Shown here piece after piece: positions 20,609 through 31,440 of a stretch of 64,000 bases of DNA (within the stretch, counting starts at the first letter, position 1; every line of letters starts with the position of its first letter). The notes under the pieces are model-generated. The model did no database searches. It had not been told where the DNA came from and saw nothing but the letters and a program-made list of their open reading frames with translations. This DNA is from Hyposmocoma kahamanoa (taxonomy: Eukaryota > Arthropoda > Insecta > Lepidoptera > Cosmopterigidae): NCBI RefSeq assembly GCF_003589595.1, contig NW_020653945.1, positions 8,599,932-8,663,931 of the forward strand, given 5' to 3'. The translations under genes were made by a program, and so were the position numbers.

Positions 20609-21605
20609 TTATTGTATAGGCCAGAGAGCACTTTGGTCGGATGTATTCAAATCTGGTGCATCATTGAGATCGTCCAAGCTGTCAGGCTCGAGTTCGTTAT
20701 TGTTTCTCGCTGGAGAATATGATGTTCTGAGTTCTTCTTCCTCGTCTTCGTCATGAGACTCTTCAGATTCGTCGGATTCGTCATTTCCTGTAGATATTAT
20801 ATGACAATGGTTAATATATTTAATAAAATTTTAATCATTATTTCCACAAGAATAGTCTTACAGTTCCTTACAATATGAAGATTGTGCAAGGAACGTAAAC
20901 TTAATAATAGTACTAACAAAAACGTTTAAAACGATTTAACTGCATCGAATTTATAATCGTAGTTAAGGTAAATAAAATTGTTTATATACGTTCCATAGTT
21001 CCAGAGGCAAGAAACCCTCAGTGACAGAAACGACCAAGCGAAGCGAACTCTGATGGACTGAATTCCTAATGAAGTCATCTGTCAAAGAATTAAAGAGACC
21101 GTCATTTTTCGCAAAATCAGTAAGACTTAAGTGGCAGTGGGCTAAACACGTCTACAAGAGCGCTAATGGCCCATGGAGCAGATTTGTTCTAGAGTGGCGA
21201 TCACGTCAAGGCAAATGTAGTGTAGGATGCTCTGCGGCAAGATGGACGGATAACTTGAGAAAAGTTGCCAGGAGCGGTAGAATATGGGGGGCACAAGACC
21301 GGGAGAGTTGGCGTGCTCAGGGGGACGCTTATGTCCAGCAGTGGATGCGTGTAAGCTGATGATAAAGAGTCAAGCTTGACACTTACGATTTAATTTCAGT
21401 TCTATGCCACTTGCGATAAAGACTGTTCAAAGTGTCAAGCTTTATCTGTTCTTGTCTGTATATAATCATGAAAAAAATTATACAATCGGTACAGAAAAAA
21501 TATTATACCTTCTTCTTCATCTGTATCTGCCTCTTCTTCCATTGGCTCAGGGTCCGTTTTGCCGAGAGGTGCGCGTTTTGTATATTGCTGACCAATTGAA
21601 CTTAG
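20609..21605 (-). CDS. acidic C-terminal exons of an unrecognised minus-strand gene
   Basis: Two exons join in phase: 21509-21605 (starts in phase 0 after tttgtttacag; reads LSSIGQQYTKRAPLGKTDPE then an EEE-rich run; donor GGTATAAT) and 20609-20787 (after tatctacag; Gly completed across the intron, then DESDESEESHDEDEEEE, RTSYSPARNNNELEPDSLDD and the end SALWPIQ, TAA). This gives 91 residues of low-complexity, strongly acidic C-terminus, as often found in nuclear proteins. Upstream exons are not visible nearby; they must lie beyond the LINE and transposon cluster at 21.9-28.9 kb. The phase-0 exon at 29640-29759 is one possible first exon. Confidence 0.6.
21000..21362 (+). pseudogene. LINE C-terminal fragment
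   Basis: Frame pieces such as RLKWQWAKHVYKSANGPWSR and VLEWRSRQGKC..., RWTDNLRKVARS and SWRAQGDAYVQQWMRVS are the well-known C-terminal end of a moth LINE (usually WRxLGEAYVQQW). It is truncated at both ends and lies in the intron of the minus-strand gene at 20609-21605. Confidence 0.8.
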
Positions 21606-21917
21606 CTGTAAACAAAAGTTTATTAATGTGAGAGAATCCACTATAAAATATCAAACATATTACTATTATCATGTATAACAGAAAGGTGCAGTTATATTTA
21701 GACAAAATACAAACATATTCACAGACAATTACAAAATTATTTTACTCCCCACTATTTTATATAGGTACGTAAATTCCATGCCGTAAAATTTCAATCAACT
21801 GATTGCTCATAAAACTACTCACACAGACTGCACACCTCTATGACGTCAGACCACGATACAGTGTTTATCGGTGTATGTATGAAAGATGTGAATGATTCAG
21901 TGAATGGTATGAAACTA

Positions 21918-22299
21918 CAGGCCTACCACTTAACTGAGTCGGTTTCTGAGAAAGCTGCGCCTTGAGAGAGGAGTAACAGTTTATGTAACGGTTATGTCAC
22001 GCTACCACATTTTTTTGATGATATTCAATAACATGTTGATTGAAAAAACTGCTTACCAAATTAGTCAATTTATTGTAGTTATGTGAAACAATAATTTAAA
22101 AAAAACTATTTCATTGACAATTAAAATGAACAGACAAGCCATTAGTCACTTTTTTTCTATCAACTTGTTATAGAACATTGTCAGAAAAATCTTGCTGAAA
22201 TTACCCCGTGTGCAGCGTGACATAACTGTTACGTAAACTGCCACTCCTCCCGCACCGCGCAGCTACCTCACGAACCAACTCAGTTAAGCGGTAGGCCTG
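21918..22299. mobile_element. TA-flanked MITE (Tc1/mariner type)
   Basis: The terminal inverted repeats caggcctaccacttaactga... and ...cagttaagcggtaggcctg are about 28 bp and flanked by TA at both ends. Further inside, taacagtttatgtaacggttatgtcacgct is inverted to agcgtgacataactgttacgtaaactgcc. It is 382 bp long and non-coding. Confidence 0.8.
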
Positions 22300-22816
22300 T
22301 AATTAGCAAAGTTGTTTTAGTTCGCACTATGTTATTAATGAAAATTTATGTACAGTTTTGATCAGCTGCATATGACATTCTATGAGAAGTGGTTTAAGTC
22401 AACTTGATCTTTAATTACATTAAATAAATATAAATTCAACCAAAAAGCTGAAATTCTCTTTCAATTTTAAAAGGTCAACTAGGGGTTCATGTATCTTAGA
22501 GCATCGACTGTACACATTATATGGAAGTAAATGAAATTCCGATGTGTCAGAGCATGAATGTGCATTCTTTTGAGTCATTTTTCAAATATATTTTATCGTC
22601 TCGTAGAACTCTCTTCTTGTTTAGTTGTGGTTTATTCACGTTATATTATACAGGGTGTTTGGTAGATGGACCGACACAATTTTTTGGGGATTTAGGGGGG
22701 TCATTTGCTAACCTTTACCCTTTGACCCCATGTCCTGGGTGTCACGGGAGGTTGGCATTAGAGAATACCAACATAGCATTAACCACTGATTATATAAAAC
22801 AAAACTGTTTCAACTA
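22300..22816. other. non-coding stretch
   Basis: No exon is supported. A transposon-end-like tacagggtgtttggtagatgg occurs at 22651, and a short C/T-rich run at 22720-22750. Confidence 0.4.
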
Positions 22817-24818
22817 TAGTGCGCGCGGAACTAGCTGGCCGCGCCTTAGGTAGGGACAGGGGTGAGGGGGCGGGTTGCTTGCTGCTCGCAACGCACATGA
22901 GATTAGACAGTGACGACCAATCTCGAGATATCGTGAACAATAATTGTTCAGTTATTGAAAAGAAAAAATTAAAGCCAATTGAACTTTTACAAGTTTATAT
23001 TATACCTATCTAATTAATTGCAATGTACAGTCGGCAGCACATCAGGCCGCCACAAACTGTCAGATTTCCTCAATTGATTTTCAACTTAAAGTCCAGGGAA
23101 TAGAGTATAAAATTGATTGGATAAATTTGACATTTATGTATTGATGGACTTGCTGTTGTCCGTACATTGCAATTAAAAGTAAAATAAACCAAAAACAAAT
23201 TAAATGAAATTCTTCCGACATATTTGAATCATTTATGAAATTATTATTAATTAATTAGTGTAACTAACACGACTTTGTATTTATAGATATGAAATTACTC
23301 TGACATATTATCCTCTGAATCACTTGATTCTGAATTGTCTGAACTTGAGTCAGAATCATCTTGTAAGTTTATAATGAATTCGTCCATCACAGTATCATAT
23401 CTCATATCATGATTCCAGTATTCTTGTTCGTTTTTTTGTACGTGGTCGTCGCATTTTTGCCATTGTTCGGCAGAAAATTCAGAAAATAGTCTTGTTAGTA
23501 TTGTAATTTTCTCGTCCAATGTAGCATTAATGTGATCTCTGGCCAGGCAATTTTTTATATTTGCCCACACAAGCTCGATTGGGTTGAGATCTGGATGATA
23601 TGGAGGTAGTCTTAGAACAGTATGACCTGCACCTTTCAGAAGTTCATCAATCGTGTATATTTTTTCTGATTGGGTCGTATTAATCAAGCCCAAGAGTTCA
23701 GCTTTGACCATCGTGGGAGAAAAGGGCACGTTATGATTTTGCAACCAATTCTGCATATTAATTTTCATACAGGACATAGTCGGTTTCTTCTCAACTTGCA
23801 CACAGTGGTAAGCTGCATTGTCCATAACTATGACTGAGTTAGGTGGAAGTTTAGGTATTAACTTTCGATCAACCCAGTTGTAAAAATTTGTAGAGTTCAT
23901 GTCTCCATGATAGTCTCCTGTTTTTGAATCTGATTTAAAAATTAGCAGAGCATCGTCAACTAACCCGTTCCGACTACCAGCGTGAACTATTATTAAACGC
24001 CTTCCTTTGCCTATATCTGCATAAACACCAGGCTCCGACGAAGATTGCCAACATTTTTGGACATTATGACTTTGGTTAACGTAAGTTTCGTCCAAAAAGA
24101 ATATATTTCGTTTGTCTTCTCTGAATTTTCTTATGGCCCTCAAATATTTCACTCGCCATTCAACAATGTTTGGTCTCTCTAATAAAAGGGATCTCTTCGA
24201 TTTACATTTTTTAAATGAATATCCCAGTTTGTGCAAAAGTTCTCTTAAATAAGTTAATCCGCAATCTAAAATATTATCCTCTTTTAACACAGCATTTAGT
24301 TTTCGTAGACTTGGATTTGTTTTCTGTACCGTATAAAACTGATTTATTTTTCTTCTTATCACTCCTAAATCAAAATCATCAACTTGTATTTTCTTTTTTA
24401 TCTCTTTTGGCCTTCGTGGAGAACTAAATTTTGCTTCCCCTGTATTTTGCAAGGATGTTTTACTTTGAGCAATCACTCTCCTTACACTTCGTTCTGATAT
24501 CCCGATTGCTTCTGCCACTAATTTATGAATATTCGCATCAGTTTTATATTCTAAACTATTGACATCGGCTTTCCGTTTTTTAAAAAACGTATGCACTTTA
24601 AATATTATTTCCTTAGATTGTCTTTTTATCGGCGGACTCATCTTGACATTGCAATCTCTTGTGCGTTTTGTCTAAACTAGCCAGAACTGTCAACGTGTGT
24701 TGCCGCCGCGAAGTCCGGCGCCGAACTGAGTATTCTGAGTAATGACATCAAGTGCCCCCGCCTCCCCGTCCCACCGCTCACATACCTAAGGCGCGGCCAG
24801 CTAGTTCCGCGCGCACTA
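22817..24818 (-). mobile_element. apparently intact IS630/Tc1-type DNA transposon
   Basis: The element is 2002 bp, flanked by TA, with perfect 36-bp terminal inverted repeats (tagtgcgcgcggaactagct... at 22817-22852 and its exact complement at 24783-24818). It contains a single uninterrupted transposase gene on the minus strand. Exact terminal repeats and an open frame suggest a recent insertion. It stands directly at the edge of the decayed copia element that begins near 24830. Confidence 0.9.
23295..24641 (-). CDS. DDE transposase, 448 aa, intact
   Basis: It would cut and paste the element at 22817-24818. Residues about 1-110 form a helix-turn-helix region (KLVAEAIGISERSVRRVIAQ). A second DNA-binding region follows (TYLRELLHKLGYSFKKCKSK). 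The DDE domain starts with IFFLDETYVN (first Asp, about residue 183), then PPNSVIVMDNAAYH (second Asp) and LPPYHPDLNPIELVWANIKN (Glu). There are 81 residues between the second Asp and the Glu, far longer than the 34-39 of ordinary Tc1/mariner; groups with about 82 have been described, so this probably belongs there. The C-terminus is a Ser/Asp/Glu tail. No stop or frameshift is seen, and the start lies about 140 bp inside the terminal repeat. Confidence 0.9.
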   Translation of the reverse strand: MSPPIKRQSKEIIFKVHTFFKKRKADVNSLEYKTDANIHKLVAEAIGISERSVRRVIAQSKTSLQNTGEAKFSSPRRPKEIKKKIQVDDFDLGVIRRKINQFYTVQKTNPSLRKLNAVLKEDNILDCGLTYLRELLHKLGYSFKKCKSKRSLLLERPNIVEWRVKYLRAIRKFREDKRNIFFLDETYVNQSHNVQKCWQSSSEPGVYADIGKGRRLIIVHAGSRNGLVDDALLIFKSDSKTGDYHGDMNSTNFYNWVDRKLIPKLPPNSVIVMDNAAYHCVQVEKKPTMSCMKINMQNWLQNHNVPFSPTMVKAELLGLINTTQSEKIYTIDELLKGAGHTVLRLPPYHPDLNPIELVWANIKNCLARDHINATLDEKITILTRLFSEFSAEQWQKCDDHVQKNEQEYWNHDMRYDTVMDEFIINLQDDSDSSSDNSESSDSEDNMSE

Positions 24819-24829
24819 TAGATGAGAGC

Positions 24830-27545
24830 GAAGTTTGCGCAGGTCCGAGCACTACAGGGCAGAGTTCGGCACTTATTACAGTGAAAAAATATAAAACAAA
24901 CCTGTTCAGAGGGACAAACAAAGGAAGATCGTCAAGTGTTTCATATGTGAGGGACCACATAAAGCTTACGACTGCTTGCAGAATCCACGTCCATCCAAGA
25001 CGAGTCATACGGCAACGGAACTGACTTCTGTTCAAGAAAAGACCAAGGAAGAAGAATGGATTTTAAGTTCCGGAGCATCAGCACATATGAGCTATAGGAC
25101 CGACTGGATGGATAAGTTTATGAAAGTAGGAAGGAAGGTCGAAGTGTGTTGCATAAATGAAGGTAAAGCGTATGGAGAACGTTTTGGTACAGTGCGATAT
25201 CTTCAATATGTGTGAGTGCACGATACAGGGTCAACCATGTATGATAGGAGTACTTGATAGGGGCGTTTATAAACTTTAATGCTTCCCACGGGCCAACGGA
25301 ATGGTGACAGGAGTAAGCAACGAGTTGGAGCTTTGGCATAAAAGAATGGCACACTTGTGTATTCGTAACCTCACTATTCTTAAACATAACCTGGCTAATG
25401 GGGTGAGTTTTCCTAATATTTCTAGTAGTCAACTGGGCTATGTAGCCTGTTTGAAGGGCAAACAGCCGTTTGAACGCAATAAAGCTACGAAAGCTAAAGA
25501 TCTTCTAGAATTGATACATTCTGATATTAGTGGGCCAAAGAGTGATAAGTCTTTCGGAGGTCTTCGTTTTTATATTACATTTATCGATGCCTATTCGCGA
25601 AAAATATTTTGTGTATTTTCTCAAAGCGAAAAGTGTGACTTTTGAGTTTAAGAAATCTGCAGAGACTCAAACCGGGACGAAGCTGAAGGTGTTGAAGACA
25701 GATAAAGGGGGCGAATACGTTAACATGAAAGTCGATAAGTTCTTGAGAGAACATGGTATTAAGCGTCAAGTTACGATTGTATACACACCGGAGCAGAACG
25801 GTGTTGCTGACCGTGCCAATAGTATCATCGTGCATCGCTTAAAAGGCCCGAGCAATACTGCAGGAAGCAGGACTTCTATGACGATCTGCATTACGAACCG
25901 TTACAAAACAGAGGAAGTGTTCAGCGAGAACAGAAAAATTATGAAGAGTATCTACAATCAAGTGATAGAGATCAGGTTGATGAAGTTACTGAAAAGTAGA
26001 TGACGAAGAAGATCAATGATTGTCATCTGAAGAGGGAAATATATGATCCGGAGACCACACCTGAATCTATAGTGGTGGAATGGAGAAACCTACAGCGAGA
26101 AAGAAAAACCAATCAATTTCCTGACTTTATCACCTACCAAGCAGTATCAGAAACAGATGATTCTACAACAGTGCAAGAGGCATTGTCACCAAGAGACGCC
26201 AAGCAATGTAGAGAGGCGATTCAGGAGGAGCTGGATTCTTTAAACAAAAATGAAACGTGACTTTTCTTAACATAGCCTGAGGAAGCAACTAAAAAGGAAA
26301 CAGAGAATAAAACACGTTACAGGATTCGTTTGCTTACACGAGGCTTTAGCCAAAGAAGAGGCATTGATTACGACGAGACGTTTGCTCCTATTGTGAGACA
26401 CAGCTCGTTAAAAATGCCGATTGCTTTGGCCAAAAAAAATAGATCACATGGCCGTTAAAACCGCGTTCTTAAATGGTGATCTAAATGAGAAAGTTTATAT
26501 GCAGCAGCCATCACTGTTTACAGAAAAAAAAGGAAGATCACGTATGCTTATTAAAGAAATCTCTTTACGGACTGAAGCAAGCGCCACGATCCTGGAACCT
26601 TAAATTTTTTACTGAGCTACAGAGCCTCAAGTTCAAGCGCCGCTGTAAACATGAATCCTGCATATACACAAGGTCTACAGGAAAGAGCTTAATAATATTA
26701 GATGACATTTCATCTTTTACAACAACGAAGAATAAAAAACAAAATTTGAAATGAAGGATCTAGGAAACGTTGAACTATTTCTTGGGATAGAGATCAAACA
26801 AAAAAATTTTTGACCGTGTATTCAAATCAAGCAAGAGGGTTACACTGAAAAGCTTTTTCACAGGTTAAGATGGAAAACTGCAAGGCAGTTAGTACACCAG
26901 CTGCTCCTGGACAACAATGTGAAAAAGGACAAGAGTGTACAAATGAAAACTTAGCCTACGGAGAGCGGATAGGATATCACTGATGTATATAGCTGTACGT
27001 TCAAGGCCAGATATAGCCAAGCAGTAAACTTCATAAGTCAGTTCTGCAATGGTTATGATGAAGTGCACTGGATCGTTACTAAAAGGATCTTGAGATAATT
27101 AAAGGGTGCCAAGAGCATTACTTGTGTACGCTAAAGACGAGTCTTGTAGAAATATTCAAGGTTAGGCAGATGCTGATTACGCTGGAAATATAGTTGACAG
27201 AAGGTCATATTCTGGCAATGTGTTTAAGATGGCAAATGGAGCCATCTCTTGGCAGATCACTAAGCAAAGATAGCTGCCTTATCGACAGCTAGAGTTGAGT
27301 ACATCAACTTTTCAGAAGCTACAAAAGAAGCTATAGCTTATATATTATAATATATTTCTACAGCAATTTTGAATGAAATCACGGACAAGGATGAGTTGCC
27401 TATCAAGATACATACAGATAGTCAATTTGCTATGACAATAGCTCGAAATCCAGTGCAACAACAGCAGACAAAACATGTTCGCTCTCATTTTATTAGAGAA
27501 GAATTAGTAAAGGATACTATAAAGCTCCAAATATTTAGAAACTAA
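24830..27545 (+). mobile_element. Ty1/copia retrotransposon, heavily decayed
   Basis: Copia order is recognisable in shifting frames: a Cys-His knuckle region (about 24930-24990), protease (WILSSGASAHMS, the usual D-S-G now S-S-G, 25057-25092), GAG-pre-integrase (LWHKRMAHLCIRNL), integrase (HSDISGPKSDKSFGG, FIDAYSR, LKTDKGGEYVNMKVDKFLRE, TPEQNGVADRAN; 25500-25830), reverse transcriptase ([32 protein letters not shown]; 26450-26600) and an RNase H tail (to about 27540). Many stops and frameshifts are present. LTRs are not recognisable. Confidence 0.85.
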
Positions 27546-27549
27546 GTGC

Positions 27550-28105
27550 ATGGTTGCTGGTGCTTTAACGTCACCGACCACTGTCACAAAGTGCGTTTCC
27601 CCGCGCGTCGAGACCCCGTTGACCCCTCAACGCGACTACGCTGCTGTTGCCGCTGCTAACCAACTCAGTGCTCCACAACCACAACCCAGGCAGTTACCAA
27701 CAAAGGGGAAGAAAATGAAAACGAAAGGGATACTTATGTCTGGAGCTGTGTCGTCAGTACCACCGAGAAAAATTGATCAGTGCATCGAGAACAGTTTCAA
27801 AAAGGTGGAAAGGAAAAAGAAGTATCCCTAATCATTTATTGCGTCTGCGATACCGACGACATTGTTACACATGTCACGGCTTCATTACTCCACAAAGTCT
27901 GCCGATATTGTGGAGTATAATATACGTGTGACAGACAATGCTACCTTGAGAGTCGTGCAGTTGGAGTCACGCCACAATGTGAATTTTAATACATTTGTGG
28001 TCCGAGTACCAACTCCACATCTATCGACCTTCATGAATGATTGATGAGTTTTGGCCGAAGGGTGTCATGTACCGACTTTTCCGAGGCCTGCTATCGGACA
28101 CCCAC
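27550..28105 (+). pseudogene. LINE ORF1 fragment (CR1-type)
   Basis: The first part (27550-27831) is a Pro/Lys-rich gag-like segment (TPQRDYAAVAAANQ). The second (27862-28105) reads in pieces as VSRLHYSTKSADIVEY, RVVQLESRHNVNFNTFVVRV, MNDEFWPKGVMYRLFRG, a conserved C-terminal ORF1 domain of such LINEs. Frameshifts break it. Confidence 0.65.
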
Positions 28106-28138
28106 ATTGCATCACACGTCGCCGACAATACGTGTCAA

Positions 28139-28956
28139 AATCAAATTCAAAATAATCTTTATTTCATAGGTAAGCATTATTACACTTGAAATTAACACAT
28201 TGAACAAATTCTACTGCTCATTTGTAAGGCAGATTCTCCTGAGAAAAATGAGCAAGAAACTCTAGGGGTTGCTCTTTGTAAATAACATTTGTATGCATTC
28301 AACTTTTACAACATATATTTTTTTTTGCTTTCAAACATCAGAGATCGAGACTACCTCCATGAGTTAAACGGGTTACTACCACGGATTTTTGTCATCCAAG
28401 TACACAGAAGTTATATAATAACCTTTAGTATAAAGCTTTTGTTTCTCTATAGTTTTAAACCTCGTGTTTGAAAAATTTGTATATCAACCGGAATCTTGTT
28501 TAAGTGTATTTTTGTACATTGCACCTTATATGAATTTGTCACTTTGTGAAGACGACTATCCAGAACAGCTAGTTTGTTTTCATTCCTTATGTCATGTCTG
28601 TCAATATTTTTCATAAAGAGATTACTATTCCTCTTAACATAAATTACATTTTCATAGATGTACTGTGACGCTAGTGTAAGAATATTAATTTCCTTAAACT
28701 TCTCTCTCAAAGATACTCTGGGGCCCAGATTTTAAATTACCCTAACCACACATTTCTTCAGGACAAAGATTCTATTGATATCGTCTGCATTACCCCAAAG
28801 CAAAATGCGGAATGTCATTAGACTGCGAAAGTAGCTGAAGTGAACCAATCTAGCGCTTTCGACATCTGAAAGTTTCCGTATATTTTTAATTGTTAACACT
28901 GCAGAGCTGAACCGCTTTGATAACTTACTTATACGTGGACCCCTCAAAAAATACAA
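28139..28956 (-). repeat. CR1-like LINE 3' end, minus strand
   Basis: From the tail inward: attttgaatttg repeats, the gagcaacccctagagtttcttgctcat block, then decayed C-terminal coding sequence (SLREKFKEINILTLASQYIY at about 28650-28710; RLVHFSYFRSLMTFRILLWG at about 28770-28860). It is a diverged relative of the LINE at 33653-35337. Confidence 0.8.
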
Positions 28957-29537
28957 TTTTATTAACAGTTATCAGGATTGTAAGATAACATCAAAACATT
29001 ACACCCTGTTTTGATTCAATTATTCGTTTCTAACTACAATGTTAGTAACCGTCTCTCTAACATTGGGTAATGTAAATTTCACACAATTTATTTTTGTCTC
29101 ATTAAGGACCTGCTCCTTATTAACAGCAAACCAATCAACTACTTTAGATATATAAGTGTAAATAATAATTAGTCATTAGTGTTTAATTATATTATTATGT
29201 ATGTTAGCCTATAAGTATTTATGGGTCTTTGTAACCTGAATACAAATAAATAAATTTTAGAATAAAAAAAGTTTAGCGAAAGCATTGTTAAAGGGCAAGT
29301 ATGAGTTTTGCCGTAGATAAATGGGTGTGTACTGAGTGTTCATGACTGACAAATCGTTTTGATAGTGTAAGTAAAAACAGGTGTAAATAATTGGGGAGAA
29401 GTGTCAGAGCATGGATGTGCAATCTTTTACATACTGGCCGGTGTGAAGTTGAGAGTCCTCTTCTTGTCAAGTTGTGGTTTTTTCATACATATATATGATT
29501 TTTTTATAAAAATCTTTGCTAAATTATTCAAATCAGT
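28957..29537. other. non-coding stretch
   Basis: AT-rich; no supported exon or repeat ends. Confidence 0.4.
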
Positions 29538-29759
29538 TCACTCATTTATTGGAGCCGGAAGAGCTCTATCACGATGCATTTTTCCGAATTCTTTTTGTAG
29601 TTGCAATGAATTCGGAATATCTGCGGACTACGCACTTACCCATTGGTGGTTTGCTTGTTCCAAAGCCCAAAGTTCCGCTTCTTCGTCGCAGGGACTGTCT
29701 GCGTTAAACCACTTGGAATCTGTTAGCCGTGGCGTTAGTACGGGAAACGGAATATTCAT
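29538..29759 (-). CDS. short conserved-looking reading frame with one in-frame TAG
   Basis: The ATG at 29759 opens 40 codons (MNIPFPVLTPRLTDSKWFNA, then DSPCDEEAELWALEQANHQW) and is followed by GTAAGT. Read straight on, the same frame continues VSA, TAG, then SADIPNSLQLQKEFGKMHRD...LPAPINE and TGA at 29538. The composition after the TAG is as protein-like as before it. Two readings are possible: (1) a 73-residue gene or retrocopy killed by a CAG-to-TAG change at codon 44; (2) a first exon of 40 codons (29640-29759, phase 0 donor) whose downstream exons are elsewhere, possibly those at 20609-21605. I do not recognise the family. Confidence 0.5.
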
Positions 29760-30249
29760 CTTCGCGACAGAAAAATATTAATTCCAAAGTGTAGACTTAT
29801 TCGTCTTTTTGCTTACCGCCATTAAGATTTAATCAGTGTCGAGTTTTCTGCGTTTTTTAGAGTATTATAATGTAAATAAAACAACAAAAATAGAATTATC
29901 TGTGCGCATCTGTCCTGTCACTATCAATGTCAATTGTCAGTCCCAATCTAATAGTCTGTGGTCAGTCCATACCATACCACAGAACATGCACAAAACACTA
30001 TCGCAAGGAGATCCGTTTTACTGAACTTTGGCTCTATGAAATTACCTAAAAAATAAATAAAACTTAACAACCTTCAAACTAACATTACTTAAATTAAACA
30101 TCGACTAAACCTAAATAAAGCAACGCAACAGATCCAACCTATATAAGCAGGAGCTTCTTTTCCCTAGACACAAAGAATGTATTTACATATTACTATTACA
30201 GTATTTAAAATATATGTTAGGTATATGTAAATTCAGAACATTAATCTAA
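29760..30249. other. non-coding stretch
   Basis: Upstream region of the minus-strand frame at 29759. No repeats are identified. Confidence 0.4.
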
Positions 30250-30465
30250 GGGTCGTATTCCAGAACTCTACTCAATGCTCAAGTCAGGATTTGAGCAGAC
30301 TTGAGTATGATTTCAAACACTGGAAATACGACCATAATGGCAAGGACTTGAGTATGATTTCAAGCACTGGAAATACGACCCTAAACTCAAGGACTTGAGT
30401 ATTAGTGCTTCAAATCATACTCAAGTCCTGACTTGAGCATTGAGTATAGTTCTGAAATACGGCCC
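30250..30465. mobile_element. Harbinger-type MITE with TAA duplication
   Basis: It is 216 bp, flanked by TAA on both sides. The ends gggtcgtattccagaactct... and ...agttctgaaatacggccc are inverted over about 45 bp. Internally the block tgatttcaagcactggaaatacgacc is repeated in tandem (also tgatttcaaacactgg). Confidence 0.8.
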
Positions 30466-30689
30466 TAAGTGTGATTTAGGTGCCAAAAAGCAACATTGAT
30501 TATTTCTTTCATAAACAAGTGGCTGAAAACCGCGAATAGCAAAGAAAAAAACCAGTCAAAGACTTTAGGTAACATAAGAATACGTTTATATATTACATTT
30601 ATAATCATGCATGCTAGGCGCACTGTAATGCAATATAATGAATGTCGAACTCAGGAAATGGATAGTTTAAAAGCCGTCCGCCGCGTAAT

Positions 30690-31440
30690 GCAGGGCTATG
30701 AATATAGTCGCAGCGTGCAAGCTATCCTGCAATGCGTCCTGCGAGACTCCATACGTACGCCATAATGCAGGATAGTGTGTGAGCAGTTTCCTGCCTGTGC
30801 GGCCGACTGCCATGCAAGTAGTGAATGGGCTATTTAAAGGAGGAAAATGAAAAGGGCGAAAAATTCATTATCCTGAATTGCAGTCCGCCTTGCCGTTCTT
30901 ATATGTATTATAAATGTAGTCACGACGTCTTCGCGGCGTGCAAGACATCCTACAATTAGCGATGGGGCGAGTTGTATTTGTTTTAACTCGAGTTACTTGA
31001 ATTGACTTGACTGCTAACTCAACTAGGAGTTTCACAGGGAACCGACGATTCACCGAGTTGGACACGATCCGCCGGTCGACCGCGACTCGAGCGAGACCGA
31101 AGGTCACCGAACCGACCGAGCTAGCTCGAGTTCACAAAGTGTAGCTCGAGTTGACTCGTTATGGGAGTAACTCGAGTTAAATAACTCGACTTGCCTATGT
31201 GCCGTGAAGGTCATTCGGTTCAACGGCGAGCGGAGCGGGTCAACCGAGTTTGCTCGAGTTCATGAAAAAGTAACTCGAGTTGACTCGTTATAGGAGTATC
31301 TCGAGTTAAATAACTCGACTCGCCCATCGCTACCTACAATCCTGCAATGCGTCAATGGGAGGCTCCATACGCGGGCCATACGCAGGATAGTGTGTGAGCA
31401 GTCTCCTGCCTGTGCGATCGAATCTGCCATCCAGGTTGTA
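30690..31440. repeat. two related copies of a repeat, the second split by a hAT MITE
   Basis: The blocks gtgcaagctatcctgcaatgcgtc...gactccatacg...gcaggatagtgtgtgagcagt...ctcctgcctgtgcg occur at 30713-30815 and, interrupted, at 30938-30956 plus 31333-31415. Confidence 0.7.
30957..31332. mobile_element. hAT-type MITE with 8-bp target duplication
   Basis: It is flanked by the direct 8-bp repeat cctacaat (30949-30956 and 31333-31340). The ends tagcgatggg...cccatcgcta are inverted. The interior is built of repeated ctcgagtt/aactcgag words. It is 376 bp and non-coding. Confidence 0.85.

Noticed and set aside
24215..24427. 70-residue frame inside the intact transposon
   Set aside because: It is antisense to the transposase coding region and shows no independent support.
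29401..29781. 126-residue plus-strand frame
   Set aside because: It is the reverse of the minus-strand frame at 29538-29759, which has a better start context and composition; it also lacks exon borders.
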